Shown piece by piece: positions 1 through 11,354 of a stretch of 59,231 bases of DNA. Source of the DNA: Caldanaerobius fijiensis DSM 17918 (GTDB lineage Bacteria > Bacillota > Thermoanaerobacteria > Thermoanaerobacterales > Caldanaerobiaceae); contig NZ_FQVH01000016.1 in NCBI RefSeq assembly GCF_900129075.1, positions 1 through 59,231 on the forward strand. Direction: 5' to 3'. Both the position numbers and the translations under genes were made by a program. Under the pieces are notes generated by a model. It did not search any database, had not been told where the DNA came from, and was given only the letters and a program-made list of their open reading frames with translations. Positions within the stretch are counted from its first letter, which is position 1. Every line of letters starts with the position of its first letter.

Positions 1-159
1 GTTTACGTTGTAAAGGACGATGGCAAGCTGGAGACATCATTGACTGATGCGGTCAAAGAAAGACACTATGATAAAGCGGTGAAAGATATATTGGAGAATT
101 ATAACACTCTAGAGAAAATAAAAAATAAGATAAAAGAGAAAGAAAAAGGGGAAATTTGA
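1..159 (+). CDS. C-terminal fragment of an unrecognised protein
   Basis: An open frame runs from the first base of the window to a TGA at 157-159 and gives 52 residues. The tail is highly charged, with many Lys and Glu and a predicted helical ending. I recognise no domain. The stop codon lies in the loop of the terminator hairpin at 145-169, as expected for a real gene end. The start is outside the window. Confidence 0.55.
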   Translation, partial: VYVVKDDGKLETSLTDAVKERHYDKAVKDILENYNTLEKIKNKIKEKEKGEI

Positions 160-169
160 TTTCCCCTTT
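145..169. terminator. bidirectional Rho-independent terminator
   Basis: A perfect 10-bp stem (AAAGGGGAAA at 145-154, TTTCCCCTTT at 160-169) surrounds a 5-nt loop. The minus strand has a long pyrimidine-rich T tail, so the hairpin can end both the partial plus-strand gene and the converging gene at 200-1093. Confidence 0.75.
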
Positions 170-199
170 ATATTCGTACGGTATGCCCGCAACCTGGAT

Positions 200-1093
200 C
201 TATCCTCTATTCGAATGAGATACAGATTTTTTTATGGCTATAATTGCTATAATAGCAATGGGAATGAATATTAAAGAGTATTTATAATACAATGGTGCGG
301 TGCTTGTTGGTGTGGTACTTTTTTTACCTATAGGTGCACCACCTGCCAAGCCCGATTCGTCATATTCAAGCGTGGTTTCCAGAAAAGGCTTAAGGGTAGT
401 TACAAATTGATCCCTGGTATATAGGGTTTTATTTTTAAGCCCAAAGACATTTCCACCCGGACGGTATATTAAGGGTACAAAATATTCGTTATTACCCGCC
501 GAAATGTATAAGAAATCGCTTCCTAAGGATGGAATACGAAAATGAATAAATAAATCTGCATTATAAATCTTATTTTGCTTGAAATAGTCTACGAGATCTT
601 TTTGGTTGCTGCTAAAATAGCTTAATTCTGGGGATAGATGTCCGCCGATCTCCACTACTTCCCATCTACCGTTGATGTAGTCGATGGAAAAAGAAGCTAC
701 AGGGATTGCGGAACCACCATTTCTATAAATAACAGGTATTTCCCAGTGATATCGAGCATTTTTCAACGTCATTGATATTGGTTTATTATACATTAAGTTT
801 TCTATAAGTTCTTTGTTGGCAGATACGACTTTGTAAGGTTTTCCATAGGACAGGTTCTCTGGGCTTGTAATATTCTTTAATTCCTCTCTTCCCAGATCAT
901 TTTTTCTTCTGAAAAGAAAATCTTTTGGATTTATATTGCCATTTGTTATTGCTTTTTCTACATCTAATTTTTCCTTTGAGTTAGTCAATGATTGCTGTTG
1001 GATTGCTGTATCAACGGGACTTGCCATTGATATAATTGGGAAGTATAAAAAAGACAGCGCTAATAAAAGCGAGATAATAATATTTTTTCTCAT
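200..1093 (-). CDS. hypothetical secreted, membrane-anchored protein
   Basis: The 297-residue product has a clear N-terminal signal peptide (about residues 1-24, Lys then a Leu/Ile-rich core and an Ala-Ser-Pro exit). It also has a C-terminal hydrophobic helix (about 272-288) followed by a short basic tail, so it probably sits outside the cell held by one membrane segment. A Gly/Thr/Ser/Pro-rich linker precedes the anchor. The middle 200 residues match no family I recognise. The start is supported by a GGAGG box 7 nt upstream of ATG. It is transcribed alone, convergent with the partial gene to its left. The function is unknown. Confidence 0.7.
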   Translation of the reverse strand: MRKNIIISLLLALSFLYFPIISMASPVDTAIQQQSLTNSKEKLDVEKAITNGNINPKDFLFRRKNDLGREELKNITSPENLSYGKPYKVVSANKELIENLMYNKPISMTLKNARYHWEIPVIYRNGGSAIPVASFSIDYINGRWEVVEIGGHLSPELSYFSSNQKDLVDYFKQNKIYNADLFIHFRIPSLGSDFLYISAGNNEYFVPLIYRPGGNVFGLKNKTLYTRDQFVTTLKPFLETTLEYDESGLAGGAPIGKKSTTPTSTAPLYYKYSLIFIPIAIIAIIAIKKSVSHSNRG

Positions 1094-1289
1094 AATATTT
1101 CCTCCTCTTTTCCAGGAATAATTATATTATATATATACGGAATATCAACTATATTATGGAATGATATCTAATATAATAGAACAAGCATAACACATCCCCT
1201 CAAAGTCACCTGCCGAAGCTATTGAATTTTTTCGGAAGCAACTATTGTAAATATTGTAAATTGTGGATTAAAGTTATCTATACTTATCC

Positions 1290-1318
1290 TTGCATAAATA
1301 TAAATATTAATGTATAAT
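1290..1318 (+). promoter_or_regulatory. argGH promoter with overlapping dyad
   Basis: TTGCAT (1290-1295) and TATAAT (1313-1318) are separated by 17 bp. The spacer from 1291 to 1314 is an almost perfect 24-bp dyad (TGCAT-N-AATAT-NN-ATATT-N-ATG-N-A; the arms match at 20 of 24 positions). A dyad covering the promoter suggests repression. ArgR is the natural candidate given the genes, but the site does not closely match the Bacillus ARG box, so the regulator is inferred. Confidence 0.6.
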
Positions 1319-1347
1319 AATACAAAGATTTTGTCGCGAGGGGAGAA

Positions 1348-2565
1348 ATGATGATGAGTGAAAACAAAAAGGTGGTTTTAGCTTATTCGGGAGGATTGGA
1401 TACTTCTGTTATAATTCCGTGGTTAAAAGAAAAATACGATTACGATGTAATTGCGGTTTGTGTGAATGTGGGTCAGGGAGATGAGTTAGAGGGCATTGAG
1501 GAAAAGGCCTTAAAGAGCGGGGCATCAAAGGTATATGTGGAGGATGTGGTAGAGGAATTTGTCACTAACTATATATTTCCCACACTGAAGGCAGGAGCAA
1601 TATATGAAGATAAATACCTTTTGGGTACGTCTTTTGCCAGGCCGTTGATTGCTAAAAAACTGGTGGATATCGCATTGGCTGAGGGAGCAGAGGCCATATG
1701 CCACGGCGCTACAGGTAAAGGTAATGACCAGGTTCGCTTTGAGCTCGCTATAAAAGCATTAGCTCCTGAATTAAAGGTGATAGCGCCGTGGAGGGAATGG
1801 GAGTTTAAGTCTAGGGAAGATGAGATAGAGTATGCGCAAAAGAAAGGTATCCCTGTGCCTGTAACTAAAGAGAAGCCCTACAGCATGGACAGAAATCTAT
1901 GGCATTTAAGCCATGAGGGCGGTGATCTTGAAGATCCATGGAATGAGCCTAAAGATGACCTCTATATGATGATAGTGCCGCCTACCCAGGCTCCGGATGA
2001 ACCTGAATACGTAGAAATAGATTTTAAAGAAGGAATACCTTATAAAGTTAACGGTGTGGAGTACGGTCCTGTTGAATTAATAAAAGTATTGAATGAAATA
2101 GCAGGGAGAAATGGAGTGGGCATAGCGGACATTGTAGAAAACCGTCTAGTAGGGATGAAGTCCAGGGGCGTATATGAGACACCGGCGGGAACTGTTTTAT
2201 ATATAGCCCATAGGGAATTGGAGCGCCTGACCCTTGATAAACAGACCATGAGGTTTAAGGATATGGTAGCCCATAAGTACGCAGAATTGGTGTACGATGG
2301 CATGTGGTTTACAACCCTCAGGGAAGCATTGGATGCCTTTGTAGACGTAACGCAGAAGAATGTGACAGGTACCGTCAGGCTGAAGCTGTATAAAGGCAGC
2401 TGTACCCCAGCTGGTGCTAAATCTCCTTATTCCTTGTACAGCCAGGAATTTGCTACCTTTGGCGAAGATCAGGTGTATAATCAGAAAGATGCGGAAGGCT
2501 TTATAAACATCTTTGGATTGCCTTTGAAGATCAGGGCATTGATGGAGAAAGGTAAGGCAAAATGA
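1348..2565 (+). CDS. argG: argininosuccinate synthase
   Basis: This enzyme joins citrulline and aspartate using ATP to form argininosuccinate, the penultimate step of arginine synthesis. The N-terminal ATP-pyrophosphatase loop (AYSGGLDTS, about residues 12-20) is intact. The later substrate-binding segments ([13 protein letters not shown], and [17 protein letters not shown]) are typical of the family. At 405 residues it is full length. Three ATG codons follow each other at 1348, 1351 and 1354 behind a GAGGGGAG box; any may be used. It overlaps argH by 4 nt (ATGA), so the two are translationally coupled. Confidence 0.97.
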   Translation: MMMSENKKVVLAYSGGLDTSVIIPWLKEKYDYDVIAVCVNVGQGDELEGIEEKALKSGASKVYVEDVVEEFVTNYIFPTLKAGAIYEDKYLLGTSFARPLIAKKLVDIALAEGAEAICHGATGKGNDQVRFELAIKALAPELKVIAPWREWEFKSREDEIEYAQKKGIPVPVTKEKPYSMDRNLWHLSHEGGDLEDPWNEPKDDLYMMIVPPTQAPDEPEYVEIDFKEGIPYKVNGVEYGPVELIKVLNEIAGRNGVGIADIVENRLVGMKSRGVYETPAGTVLYIAHRELERLTLDKQTMRFKDMVAHKYAELVYDGMWFTTLREALDAFVDVTQKNVTGTVRLKLYKGSCTPAGAKSPYSLYSQEFATFGEDQVYNQKDAEGFINIFGLPLKIRALMEKGKAK

Positions 2566-3932
2566 AACTGTGGGGAGGCCGATTTGAAAAGGATACAGAT
2601 AAACTTTTGGAGGAGTTTAATGCCTCTATAGATGTGGATGCGAGGATGTACGAACAGGACATAAAAGGAAGCATAGCCCACGCCATGACTCTGCACAAGG
2701 CCGGTATATTGAGCGATGATGAACTTAAAGAGATCGTGGATGGCCTCAATGGTATATTGAATGATATAAAAGAAGGCAAAGTAGAGTTTACCAAGGAGAA
2801 TGAGGACATTCACATGAATATAGAGGCGCTGTTGACCAGCAGGATAGGAGAAGCGGGGAAAAAACTGCATACGGCCAGAAGCAGAAATGACCAGGTGGCA
2901 TTGGATTTAAGGCTTTATATGAGAGATGAGATAAAGGGCATAATCGAACTTTTAAAATCGATGGTAAATACCCTTCTGGATATAGCCGAAGATAATGTGG
3001 ACACCTTGATGCCAGGATATACCCATTTGCAGAGGGCGCAGCCTATTACCTTAGCTCACCATATGCTGGCCTATTGCAGCATGTTTTTAAGAGACATAGG
3101 CAGGCTGGAAGATTGCGTAAAAAGAATGAATTTTTCGCCGTTGGGATCAGGAGCTCTGGCAGGTACTACTTATAATCTGGACAGGGAATATACCGCGCAA
3201 TTATTGGGGTTTGACGGCGTTACACCGAATAGCCTTGATGCTGTCAGTGACAGGGACCATGGAATTGAGTTTTTAAGCGCTGCTGCCATAATAATGATGC
3301 ATTTAAGCCGCTTTTGCGAAGAACTGGTACTGTGGAACTCAAAAGAATTCAGCTTTATAGAGATGGATGATAGCTTTGCTACAGGATCCAGCATGATGCC
3401 ACAGAAAAAAAACCCGGATGCAGCGGAACTCATAAGAGGTAAGACGGGCAGAGTGTATGGTGACCTTATAGCTCTTCTAACGCTTATGAAAGGTTTGCCC
3501 CTGGCATATAATAAGGACATGCAGGAAGATAAAGAAGCGATATTTGACGGTATTGATACGTTAAAGGCGTGCATAAGGGTATTTGATGGGATGATGAAAA
3601 CAATAAAATTTAATAAGGACAATATGAGGAATTCAGCTAAATATGGATACATGAACGCTACAGATATGGCTGATTATCTGGTGAAAAAGGGTATGCCTTT
3701 CAGGAAAGCTCACGAGGTCGTGGGGAAGGTGGTTAAGAAGGCCTTAGATGATAGATGTGCGCTGGAAGATTTAAGTATAGATACATTACGTTCTTTTTCT
3801 GATCTCTTTGAAGATGATATTTATGAGGTGCTGGACCTGTATAAATGCGTTCAGAGCAGATCGGTGATAGGTGGTCCTGCTAAAGAGATGGTTCACATGA
3901 CTATAAATGAATTTAGGAAAGCTCTGACATGA
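2562..3932 (+). CDS. argH: argininosuccinate lyase
   Basis: The lyase cleaves argininosuccinate to arginine and fumarate, completing the pathway with the upstream argG. The fumarase/aspartase-superfamily signature [11 protein letters not shown], which carries the catalytic serine loop, is near residues 275-285. The N-terminal [12 protein letters not shown] and the [11 protein letters not shown] segment are characteristic of ArgH. The 456-residue length is normal. The ATG overlaps the argG stop. A terminator follows 12 nt after the stop, so argGH is a two-gene operon in this window. Confidence 0.97.
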   Translation: MKLWGGRFEKDTDKLLEEFNASIDVDARMYEQDIKGSIAHAMTLHKAGILSDDELKEIVDGLNGILNDIKEGKVEFTKENEDIHMNIEALLTSRIGEAGKKLHTARSRNDQVALDLRLYMRDEIKGIIELLKSMVNTLLDIAEDNVDTLMPGYTHLQRAQPITLAHHMLAYCSMFLRDIGRLEDCVKRMNFSPLGSGALAGTTYNLDREYTAQLLGFDGVTPNSLDAVSDRDHGIEFLSAAAIIMMHLSRFCEELVLWNSKEFSFIEMDDSFATGSSMMPQKKNPDAAELIRGKTGRVYGDLIALLTLMKGLPLAYNKDMQEDKEAIFDGIDTLKACIRVFDGMMKTIKFNKDNMRNSAKYGYMNATDMADYLVKKGMPFRKAHEVVGKVVKKALDDRCALEDLSIDTLRSFSDLFEDDIYEVLDLYKCVQSRSVIGGPAKEMVHMTINEFRKALT

Positions 3933-3944
3933 TTTACATTAAAC

Positions 3945-3980
3945 AAAGAGAGCTCAAAGAGAGCCCTCTTTAATTTTTTT
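3945..3980 (+). terminator. argGH terminator
   Basis: AAAGAG / CTCTTT arms with an inner GCTC / GAGAGC pairing are followed by a run of seven T residues. It lies just downstream of argH and touches the 3' end of the converging LysM gene. Confidence 0.7.
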
Positions 3981-4926
3981 ATTCACTTTTCTCAGTTTCA
4001 GTTTCTTTGCTTTTTTCTATTTCTTGCTGTGATGGGGGGTCAGCAGGTATACAAAGGATCTGTCCAGGATATATTTTGCTGGGGTCGGGTATTTGCGGGT
4101 TGGCTTTAATAAGTGCATCTAAAGAAATACCGAATTTTTTGGCGATTGACCACATGGAATCACCAGCTTTTACGGTGTAGTATGTCTGGCATTGGCATGG
4201 TGCTGGTGGATGTGGAGCAGGTGGGCAGTATGCAGGTATGCAAAGGACCTGTCCCGGATATATCTTGCTGGGATCGGGTATATGCGGGTTGGCTTTAATC
4301 AAACAGTCCAGAGGTATGCCGAACATATTGGCGATGGTCCACATAGAGTCGCCGGGCTTTACGGTGTAGTATGTCTTACATGGAGACGGTGGAGCAGGCG
4401 GGCAGTATGCGGGTATGCAAAGGATCTGTCCTGGATATATTTTATTGGGATGTATATGCGGGTTGGCCTTGATCAAACAGTCCAGAGGTATGCCGAACAT
4501 ATTGGCAATGCTCCACATAGAATCGCCTGGTTTTACGGTATAGAAATACTGGCATGGAATTGGATATGGCGGCATATGGCTTTGCTCTTCAATAGTCGTT
4601 TCACTGTATGTGATCGGGCTCATGGTAGGTATAAATAGTCTCTGGCCAGGGTATATTGTATATGGATACATTATATTGTTCACGTATATGATGGTATAAT
4701 ATGGCACGCCAAATTTTGTAGCAATACTATATACCGTATCACCGGGTTGTACTATATATTCTACACCGGTTACGGGAATGCGAAGTATCTGTCCAGGATA
4801 TATAAGAGCAGGAACTGCAAGGTTGTTTGCAGCCACGATAGCTTCCACCGAAGTGTTGAATTTTTTGGCAATTAAATAAATGGTATCCCCCGGTTGAACT
4901 ATATAGGTTATTTCTCGAGTGAGCAT
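3979..4926 (-). CDS. five-LysM-domain protein, spore-coat-like
   Basis: The 315-residue protein is almost entirely LysM modules, which bind N-acetylglucosamine polymers such as peptidoglycan. They lie at about residues 7-51, 57-100, 128-172, 186-231 and 249-294. The last three are near-identical and joined by Pro- and Cys-rich linkers (for example CIPAYCPPAPPSPC). There is no signal peptide or catalytic domain. Leaderless Cys-rich LysM proteins in spore formers, such as SafA, are built into the spore coat or cortex interface. That role fits the divergent cwlD neighbour but is inferred. The C-terminal 20 residues are Glu/Lys-rich. An AGGAGG box precedes ATG at 4926. Confidence 0.85.
   Translation of the reverse strand: MLTREITYIVQPGDTIYLIAKKFNTSVEAIVAANNLAVPALIYPGQILRIPVTGVEYIVQPGDTVYSIATKFGVPYYTIIYVNNIMYPYTIYPGQRLFIPTMSPITYSETTIEEQSHMPPYPIPCQYFYTVKPGDSMWSIANMFGIPLDCLIKANPHIHPNKIYPGQILCIPAYCPPAPPSPCKTYYTVKPGDSMWTIANMFGIPLDCLIKANPHIPDPSKIYPGQVLCIPAYCPPAPHPPAPCQCQTYYTVKAGDSMWSIAKKFGISLDALIKANPQIPDPSKIYPGQILCIPADPPSQQEIEKSKETETEKSE
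4045..4545 (-). repeat. three near-identical LysM-coding units
   Basis: The last three LysM modules are encoded by about 170-bp tandem units with very similar DNA, including shared stretches encoding KPGDSMW, ANMFGIPLDCLIKANP and KIYPGQ. The low divergence points to recent internal duplication, and the unit number may vary between strains. Confidence 0.75.
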
Positions 4927-4980
4927 AATTATCCTCCTTTCTTTTTATCTATTAACATCCTATGATGGAGGGTTATTTTT

Positions 4981-5721
4981 GTGACTGATGCATATAAATT
5001 TTATCAGTGGGATAGTTTGAACTTAACGTTACCGGGGGAGGAGAAAAGGTTGCTGTACATTAAGGATTTTCATTTGGCAATTGTAGCAATTATTCTTGCA
5101 TTGATTTTGGGTCTTGACATCTTTTATGACAGCGCAATCACAATGGTATTTAATCGCTATAATTATGATGTGGTTATAGATGCCGGTCACGGAGGAGGGG
5201 ATCCTGGCAAAGTAAGCGCTAATGGGGTAAGAGAAGATATTATAAACCTCAAAATTGCGTATAAACTCAGCAGTATTTTGGAGAAAAATGGCATAAAAGT
5301 TCTTATGACGCGCAAAAGGGCTGATAAACTGGAGGATGGTTCTGATGCATCCAAGTTAAAGGGAAGAGCAGATATGGCCAATTCGTCGGGTGCAAAAGTG
5401 TTTATTAGTATACATTTAAATAGTTTTCCAGATCCTCAATACTATGGAGCGCAGACTTTTTATCAGAGGGGTTCGATAGAGGGAGAAAAGCTGGCGAAGA
5501 TAATACAGGCTGAATTAAAAAAAGTAGATACCAGTAATTTCCGTGAGGCATTGCCGATTGATGGCTTATATGTGCTCAGAAATACAAAGATACCCGCTGT
5601 AATAGTGGAATGCGGTTTTTTGTCCAATCCCGAAGAGGAAAAGTTGCTACAAGATGATAGCTATCAGACCAGAATAGCTGAGGCTATATATAGGGGTATT
5701 AGTGCATACTTGGGCAAATGA
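4981..5721 (+). CDS. cwlD: N-acetylmuramoyl-L-alanine amidase, CwlD type
   Basis: This is a zinc amidase of the Amidase_3 family that cuts the amide between muramic acid and the stem peptide. The predicted zinc ligands and catalytic residues are visible: His70 (DAGHGG), Glu85, His145 (SIHLNS) and Glu210 (VECGFLSN). A membrane segment at about residues 31-50 anchors the protein, as in CwlD, which works with PdaA to make muramic-delta-lactam in the spore cortex. A PdaA-like deacetylase lies at 36540-37550. The start is GTG, 7 nt after a GGAGGG box. It is divergent from the LysM gene. Confidence 0.85.
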   Translation: MTDAYKFYQWDSLNLTLPGEEKRLLYIKDFHLAIVAIILALILGLDIFYDSAITMVFNRYNYDVVIDAGHGGGDPGKVSANGVREDIINLKIAYKLSSILEKNGIKVLMTRKRADKLEDGSDASKLKGRADMANSSGAKVFISIHLNSFPDPQYYGAQTFYQRGSIEGEKLAKIIQAELKKVDTSNFREALPIDGLYVLRNTKIPAVIVECGFLSNPEEEKLLQDDSYQTRIAEAIYRGISAYLGK

Positions 5722-5782
5722 CCGTATTTATATTTTATATAGATAGTGAAGATTTGAACATTTGAAAGAGGAAAAGTTTAGT

Positions 5783-5802
5783 ATATACTGTATACAGTAT
5801 AT
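5783..5802. promoter_or_regulatory. perfect 20-bp palindrome, probable operator
   Basis: ATATACTGTATACAGTATAT is its own reverse complement with no mismatch. It ends on the first base of the -35 box of the following promoter, a classic operator position. The TGTATACA core resembles GntR-type sites, but the regulator is not identified and none is adjacent. Confidence 0.7.
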
Positions 5803-5830
5803 TGACTACAAGAAAATATTATAGTATAAT
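5802..5830 (+). promoter_or_regulatory. sigma-A promoter of the pyruvate formate-lyase gene
   Basis: TTGACT (5802-5807), a 17-bp spacer and TATAAT (5825-5830) lie about 70 nt before the start codon and abut the palindrome at 5783-5802. Confidence 0.8.
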
Positions 5831-5897
5831 ATAAGTACATGACGGGAATGATGCTGATTACCAGATGGTATACAAAGTACATGAAGGAGTGATATGT

Positions 5898-8129
5898 GTG
5901 GAAAGAGCGTGGAGAGGTTTTAAAGGAAATAAATGGCGCGAGAAAGTGGATGTGAGGGATTTTATACAGAATAATTATACTCCATACTATGGTGATGATA
6001 GCTTTCTAAAACCACCTACAGAGAGAACAGAAAAGCTTTGGAATAAAGTACAGGAGCTTTTAAAGAAAGAAATAGAAAACGGCGGTTTATTAGCGGCTGA
6101 TACAAAAACAATTTCTACGATTACTTCCCATGGACCAGGTTATATAGATAAGGATAATGAGGTAATAGTAGGGTTGCAAACAGATGAGCCTCTAAAGAGA
6201 GCCATAATGCCTTTTGGCGGTATCAGAATGGTTCGAAATTCGTGTAAAGCGTATAATCTAGAATTAGACCCAGAAGTTGATGAGATATTTACAAAATACA
6301 GAAAAACCCATAACGACGGTGTTTTTGATGCTTATACACCCGAAATGAAATTGGCAAGACATGTGGGCATAGTAACAGGGTTGCCTGACGCATATGGAAG
6401 AGGTCGAATAATAGGTGATTATAGGCGTGTGGCCCTGTATGGCATAGACAGGCTTATAGAGGATAAGCAAGAGCAATTAAAGGAACTGGAAGTAGATGTT
6501 TTTGATGAAAATATTATAAGGCTTAGGGAAGAAATCGCTGAACAGATAAAGGCACTAAAAGAAATGAAAATAATGGCATCGTATTATGGGTTTGATATAT
6601 CAAGACCAGCAGAAAATGCTAGAGAAGCTGTGCAGTGGACTTATTTTGGGTATCTGGCGGCTATAAAAGAGCAAAATGGTGCAGCGATGTCCCTGGGCAG
6701 GGTTTCTACATTTCTAGATATATATATAGAGAGGGATTTAAGAGAAGGTACATTGACGGAGGAAGAAGCTCAGGAACTTATAGATCAGTTTGTCATAAAG
6801 CTCAGGATCGTCAGATTTTTAAGAACCCCTGAATACAATGAGCTATTTAGCGGAGATCCTGTGTGGGTAACTGAATCTATAGGGGGCATGGGCGTTGATG
6901 GACGGCCCATGGTTACAAAAACTTCTTTCAGGATATTGCACACCCTCAACAATTTAGGACCGGCACCTGAGCCCAATCTTACAGTTTTATGGTCGGTAAA
7001 CCTACCAGAAGGGTTTAAGAGATTTTGCGCGAAAATGTCGATCAACACCAGCTCTATACAATATGAGAGCGACGACCTGATGAGGCCTATATATGGGGAT
7101 GATTATGGCATCGCATGCTGTGTTTCAGCTATGCCTATAGGTAAGCAGATGCAGTTCTTTGGAGCCAGGGTAAATGTGGCAAAAGCCCTTCTCTACGCTA
7201 TAAATGGAGGCAAAGATGAAGTATATGGCGAGCAGGTAACACCACCCTTTGAACCTATAACCTCAGAGTATCTGGATTTCGATGAAGTGATGGAAAAGTA
7301 CGATCAGGTTTTAGAATGGCTGGCCAAGACCTATGCAAATACCATGAACGTCATACACTATATGCATGATAAGTACGCCTATGAGAGGTCTCAAATGGCT
7401 TTACACGATAAAGATGTGGTTAGGACTATGGCTTATGGCATGGCAGGATTATCGGTGGCAGTGGATTCACTGAGCGCTATAAAATATGCTAAGGTAAAGC
7501 CTATCAGGAACGAACAGGGTATAGCTGTAGATTTCGAAATAGAGGGTGATTTCCCGAAATACGGAAATGATGATGACCGGGTGGATTCCATTGCGGTGGA
7601 TCTTGTTAGGAGATTCATGAGAAAGCTAAGAAAGCATAAAACATATAGAAATGCTATACCCACCATGTCGGTTTTGACCATCACATCTAATGTGGTTTAT
7701 GGGAAAAAGACCGGCGCAACACCTGATGGCAGAAAAGCAGGTGAGCCATTTGCTCCTGGCGCCAACCCCATGCACGGCAGAGACGAGAAAGGAGCTATTG
7801 CTTCATTGAATTCTGTGGCAAAGTTGCCTTATGACGATGCCCTTGATGGCATATCCAATACATTTACCATTGTGCCCAAGGCTTTGGGTAAAGATGAAGA
7901 ATCCCGCATTAATAATCTGGTAGCACTATTGGATGGATATATATCCAAGGGTGGACACCATATAAACGTAAACGTATTGAACAGAGAAACCCTGTTGGAT
8001 GCTATGGAACATCCGGAAAAATATCCTCAGCTTACGGTAAGGGTATCGGGATATGCGGTGAACTTTATCAAGCTTACAAGGGAGCAGCAGCTGGATGTCA
8101 TAAACAGGACTTTCCATCAATCCATATAG
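5898..8129 (+). CDS. pflB: pyruvate formate-lyase (glycyl radical enzyme)
   Basis: This enzyme converts pyruvate and CoA to acetyl-CoA and formate under anaerobic conditions. The adjacent catalytic cysteines are at residues 407-408 (IACCVSAM), and the glycyl-radical site RVSGYAVNF is near residue 718. The N terminus WRGFKGNKW...[13 protein letters not shown] matches true PFL rather than other glycyl radical enzymes. I choose GTG at 5898, 8 nt after AAGGAG; the longer frame from 5865 lacks a ribosome site and adds residues outside the family pattern. The product is 743 residues, normal length. The activating enzyme PflA is not in the window, so it must act from elsewhere. Confidence 0.93.
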   Translation: MERAWRGFKGNKWREKVDVRDFIQNNYTPYYGDDSFLKPPTERTEKLWNKVQELLKKEIENGGLLAADTKTISTITSHGPGYIDKDNEVIVGLQTDEPLKRAIMPFGGIRMVRNSCKAYNLELDPEVDEIFTKYRKTHNDGVFDAYTPEMKLARHVGIVTGLPDAYGRGRIIGDYRRVALYGIDRLIEDKQEQLKELEVDVFDENIIRLREEIAEQIKALKEMKIMASYYGFDISRPAENAREAVQWTYFGYLAAIKEQNGAAMSLGRVSTFLDIYIERDLREGTLTEEEAQELIDQFVIKLRIVRFLRTPEYNELFSGDPVWVTESIGGMGVDGRPMVTKTSFRILHTLNNLGPAPEPNLTVLWSVNLPEGFKRFCAKMSINTSSIQYESDDLMRPIYGDDYGIACCVSAMPIGKQMQFFGARVNVAKALLYAINGGKDEVYGEQVTPPFEPITSEYLDFDEVMEKYDQVLEWLAKTYANTMNVIHYMHDKYAYERSQMALHDKDVVRTMAYGMAGLSVAVDSLSAIKYAKVKPIRNEQGIAVDFEIEGDFPKYGNDDDRVDSIAVDLVRRFMRKLRKHKTYRNAIPTMSVLTITSNVVYGKKTGATPDGRKAGEPFAPGANPMHGRDEKGAIASLNSVAKLPYDDALDGISNTFTIVPKALGKDEESRINNLVALLDGYISKGGHHINVNVLNRETLLDAMEHPEKYPQLTVRVSGYAVNFIKLTREQQLDVINRTFHQSI

Positions 8130-8157
8130 AGCAAATAAAAGTAAAAGGGTATATATA

Positions 8158-8208
8158 AAAGGTGCAAGAAATTCTGATGACTTAATTTTCTTGACACCTT
8201 TTTTTTTA
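8158..8208 (+). terminator. pfl terminator
   Basis: A 14-bp stem with one bulged A (AAAGGTGCAAGAAA against TTTCTTGACACCTTT) is followed by a long T run. Its right arm contains the -35 box of the next promoter. Confidence 0.85.
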
Positions 8209-8219
8209 TCTGCTATAGT
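8191..8219 (+). promoter_or_regulatory. guaB promoter nested in the pfl terminator
   Basis: TTGACA (8191-8196), a 17-bp spacer that includes the T run, and TATAGT (8214-8219) with an extended TGC. The -35 element is part of the terminator stem. Confidence 0.75.
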
Positions 8220-8271
8220 AATACAAAATACACGGAGGTAAAAAATAAAGCTGAGTTTAAATTACTATTGA

Positions 8272-9738
<1,467 letters not shown>

Positions 9739-9747
9739 GGTGAAAAG

Positions 9748-11277
9748 ATGAGAGAGACAATATTAATCCTTGATTTCGGCGGACAGTACACCCAGCTTAT
9801 TGCCAGGAGGATTCGCGAAGTAAATGTATACTGCGAAATAGTTCCGTATGATATTTCGCCTGAGAAGATAAGGGAATATAAACCTATGGGTATTGTGCTG
9901 TCGGGTGGACCGGCCAGTGTGTATGTAAAAGATGCGCCTAAATGCGATCCTGAAATATTCAAATTAGGAATACCTGTTTTAGGTATATGTTATGGTGCTC
10001 AGCTTATGGCATTGTTATTAGGTGGGGCAGTAGAAAGGGCTGAAGTTGCCGAATATGGCAAGACGGAACTGGTAGTAAACAACAACGTACCTCTATTTAA
10101 AGGTATTGAGCGGGAGACGGTTTGCTGGATGAGTCATGTTGACCTCATAGAGCAGTTACCGGAGAATTTTAAGGTTATAGCATCTACAGCCCATACGCCT
10201 GTTGCGGCCATGGCTGATGTGAAACGCAAATTATACGCTGTACAGTTTCATCCAGAGGTAGAACATACTCCTCTGGGAAAAGATATGATAAAGAATTTTC
10301 TTTTTGAGATATGCGATATGAGCGCCGATTGGACTATGGATTCGTTTGTGGAGCAGACGGTAAAGAGCATCAAGAAAACCGTAGGCGATAAAAAGGCTAT
10401 TTGTGCGCTAAGCGGTGGAGTAGATTCATCGGTGGCGGCGGTATTGGTGCACAGAGCTATAGGAGACCAGCTGACATGTATTTTTGTAGACAATGGCCTT
10501 TTAAGGCTAAACGAAGCTGATACCGTAGAAAGAGTTTTCAGGGATAAGTTCGATATCAATCTCATCAGAGTAGATGCAAGGGAGCGCTTTTTATCTAAAT
10601 TGAAGGGCGTAGTTGATCCTGAGCAGAAGCGCAAAATCATCGGCAATGAATTTATACGGGTGTTTGAGGAAGAGGCTAATAAACTTGAGGGTGTTGAGTA
10701 CCTGGTACAGGGGACGTTGTATCCTGATGTCATTGAAAGTGGGAGCAAGGTGGCATCTACGATAAAAAGCCATCACAACGTAGGTGGGCTTCCTGAAGAT
10801 ATGAAATTTAAGCTTTTGGAACCTCTTAAAAACCTGTTTAAAGATGAAGTCCGCCTTGTAGGGAAAGAGCTGGGAATACCCGAGGAGATTTTATACAGAC
10901 ATCCTTTCCCGGGGCCAGGGCTTGCCGTGAGAGTTTTGGGAGAAGTGACAGAAGAAAAGCTGGATTTACTTAGACAGGTTGATCATATCTTCATAAGGGA
11001 ATTAAAGGAAGCCGGTTATTACAATAAGGTATGGCAGGCGTTTGCTGTATTGCCTGACATAAAGTCGGTGGGCGTTATGGGCGATGAAAGAACATATGCA
11101 TATACGGTGGCATTAAGGGCTGTGACATCCTCAGACGGTATGACAGCTGATTGGGCCAGACTGCCATTGGAATTGTTGGATTCTATATCTAGAAGCATCA
11201 TCAACGAGGTAAAGGGTGTAAACAGGGTTGTCTATGATATAACGTCAAAGCCACCTGCCACTATAGAATGGGAGTAA
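9748..11277 (+). CDS. guaA: GMP synthase (glutamine-hydrolysing)
   Basis: The enzyme aminates XMP to GMP with glutamine and ATP. The N-terminal class-I glutamine amidotransferase has Cys81 (GICYGAQ) and the His-Glu pair in QFHPEVEHT. The ATP-pyrophosphatase loop SGGVDSS follows near residue 227. The C-terminal dimerisation domain ends in the family signature KPPATIEWE. At 509 residues it is full length. It is co-transcribed with guaB; no clear terminator separates it from the riboswitch promoter downstream. Confidence 0.96.
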   Translation: MRETILILDFGGQYTQLIARRIREVNVYCEIVPYDISPEKIREYKPMGIVLSGGPASVYVKDAPKCDPEIFKLGIPVLGICYGAQLMALLLGGAVERAEVAEYGKTELVVNNNVPLFKGIERETVCWMSHVDLIEQLPENFKVIASTAHTPVAAMADVKRKLYAVQFHPEVEHTPLGKDMIKNFLFEICDMSADWTMDSFVEQTVKSIKKTVGDKKAICALSGGVDSSVAAVLVHRAIGDQLTCIFVDNGLLRLNEADTVERVFRDKFDINLIRVDARERFLSKLKGVVDPEQKRKIIGNEFIRVFEEEANKLEGVEYLVQGTLYPDVIESGSKVASTIKSHHNVGGLPEDMKFKLLEPLKNLFKDEVRLVGKELGIPEEILYRHPFPGPGLAVRVLGEVTEEKLDLLRQVDHIFIRELKEAGYYNKVWQAFAVLPDIKSVGVMGDERTYAYTVALRAVTSSDGMTADWARLPLELLDSISRSIINEVKGVNRVVYDITSKPPATIEWE

Positions 11278-11325
11278 AACACGAACATTAATTGCGAAAA
11301 AGTGGGAAATTTGAGCGTATATATA

Positions 11326-11354
11326 TTGACTCAGCATAGAATTTCTGTTATTAT
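11326..11354 (+). promoter_or_regulatory. promoter of the purine permease/pur operon leader
   Basis: TTGACT (11326-11331), a 17-bp spacer and TATTAT (11349-11354). Transcription from about 11361 would produce the tandem riboswitch leader. CGAAC motifs resembling PurBox cores lie at 11277-11289 and 11372-11384; they are weak evidence of additional protein control. Confidence 0.75.

Noticed and set aside
2481-2870. Long antisense frames across argG/argH and other housekeeping genes
   Set aside because: They are shadows of well-supported genes on the other strand, without ribosome sites or family features.
5783-5802. LexA or Rex site at the pfl palindrome
   Set aside because: The sequence does not contain GAAC-N4-GTTC or the TTGTGAAN type half-sites.
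5865-5897. ATG 5865 as pfl start
   Set aside because: It lacks a ribosome site and adds residues not typical of PFL; GTG 5898 has AAGGAG at 8 nt.
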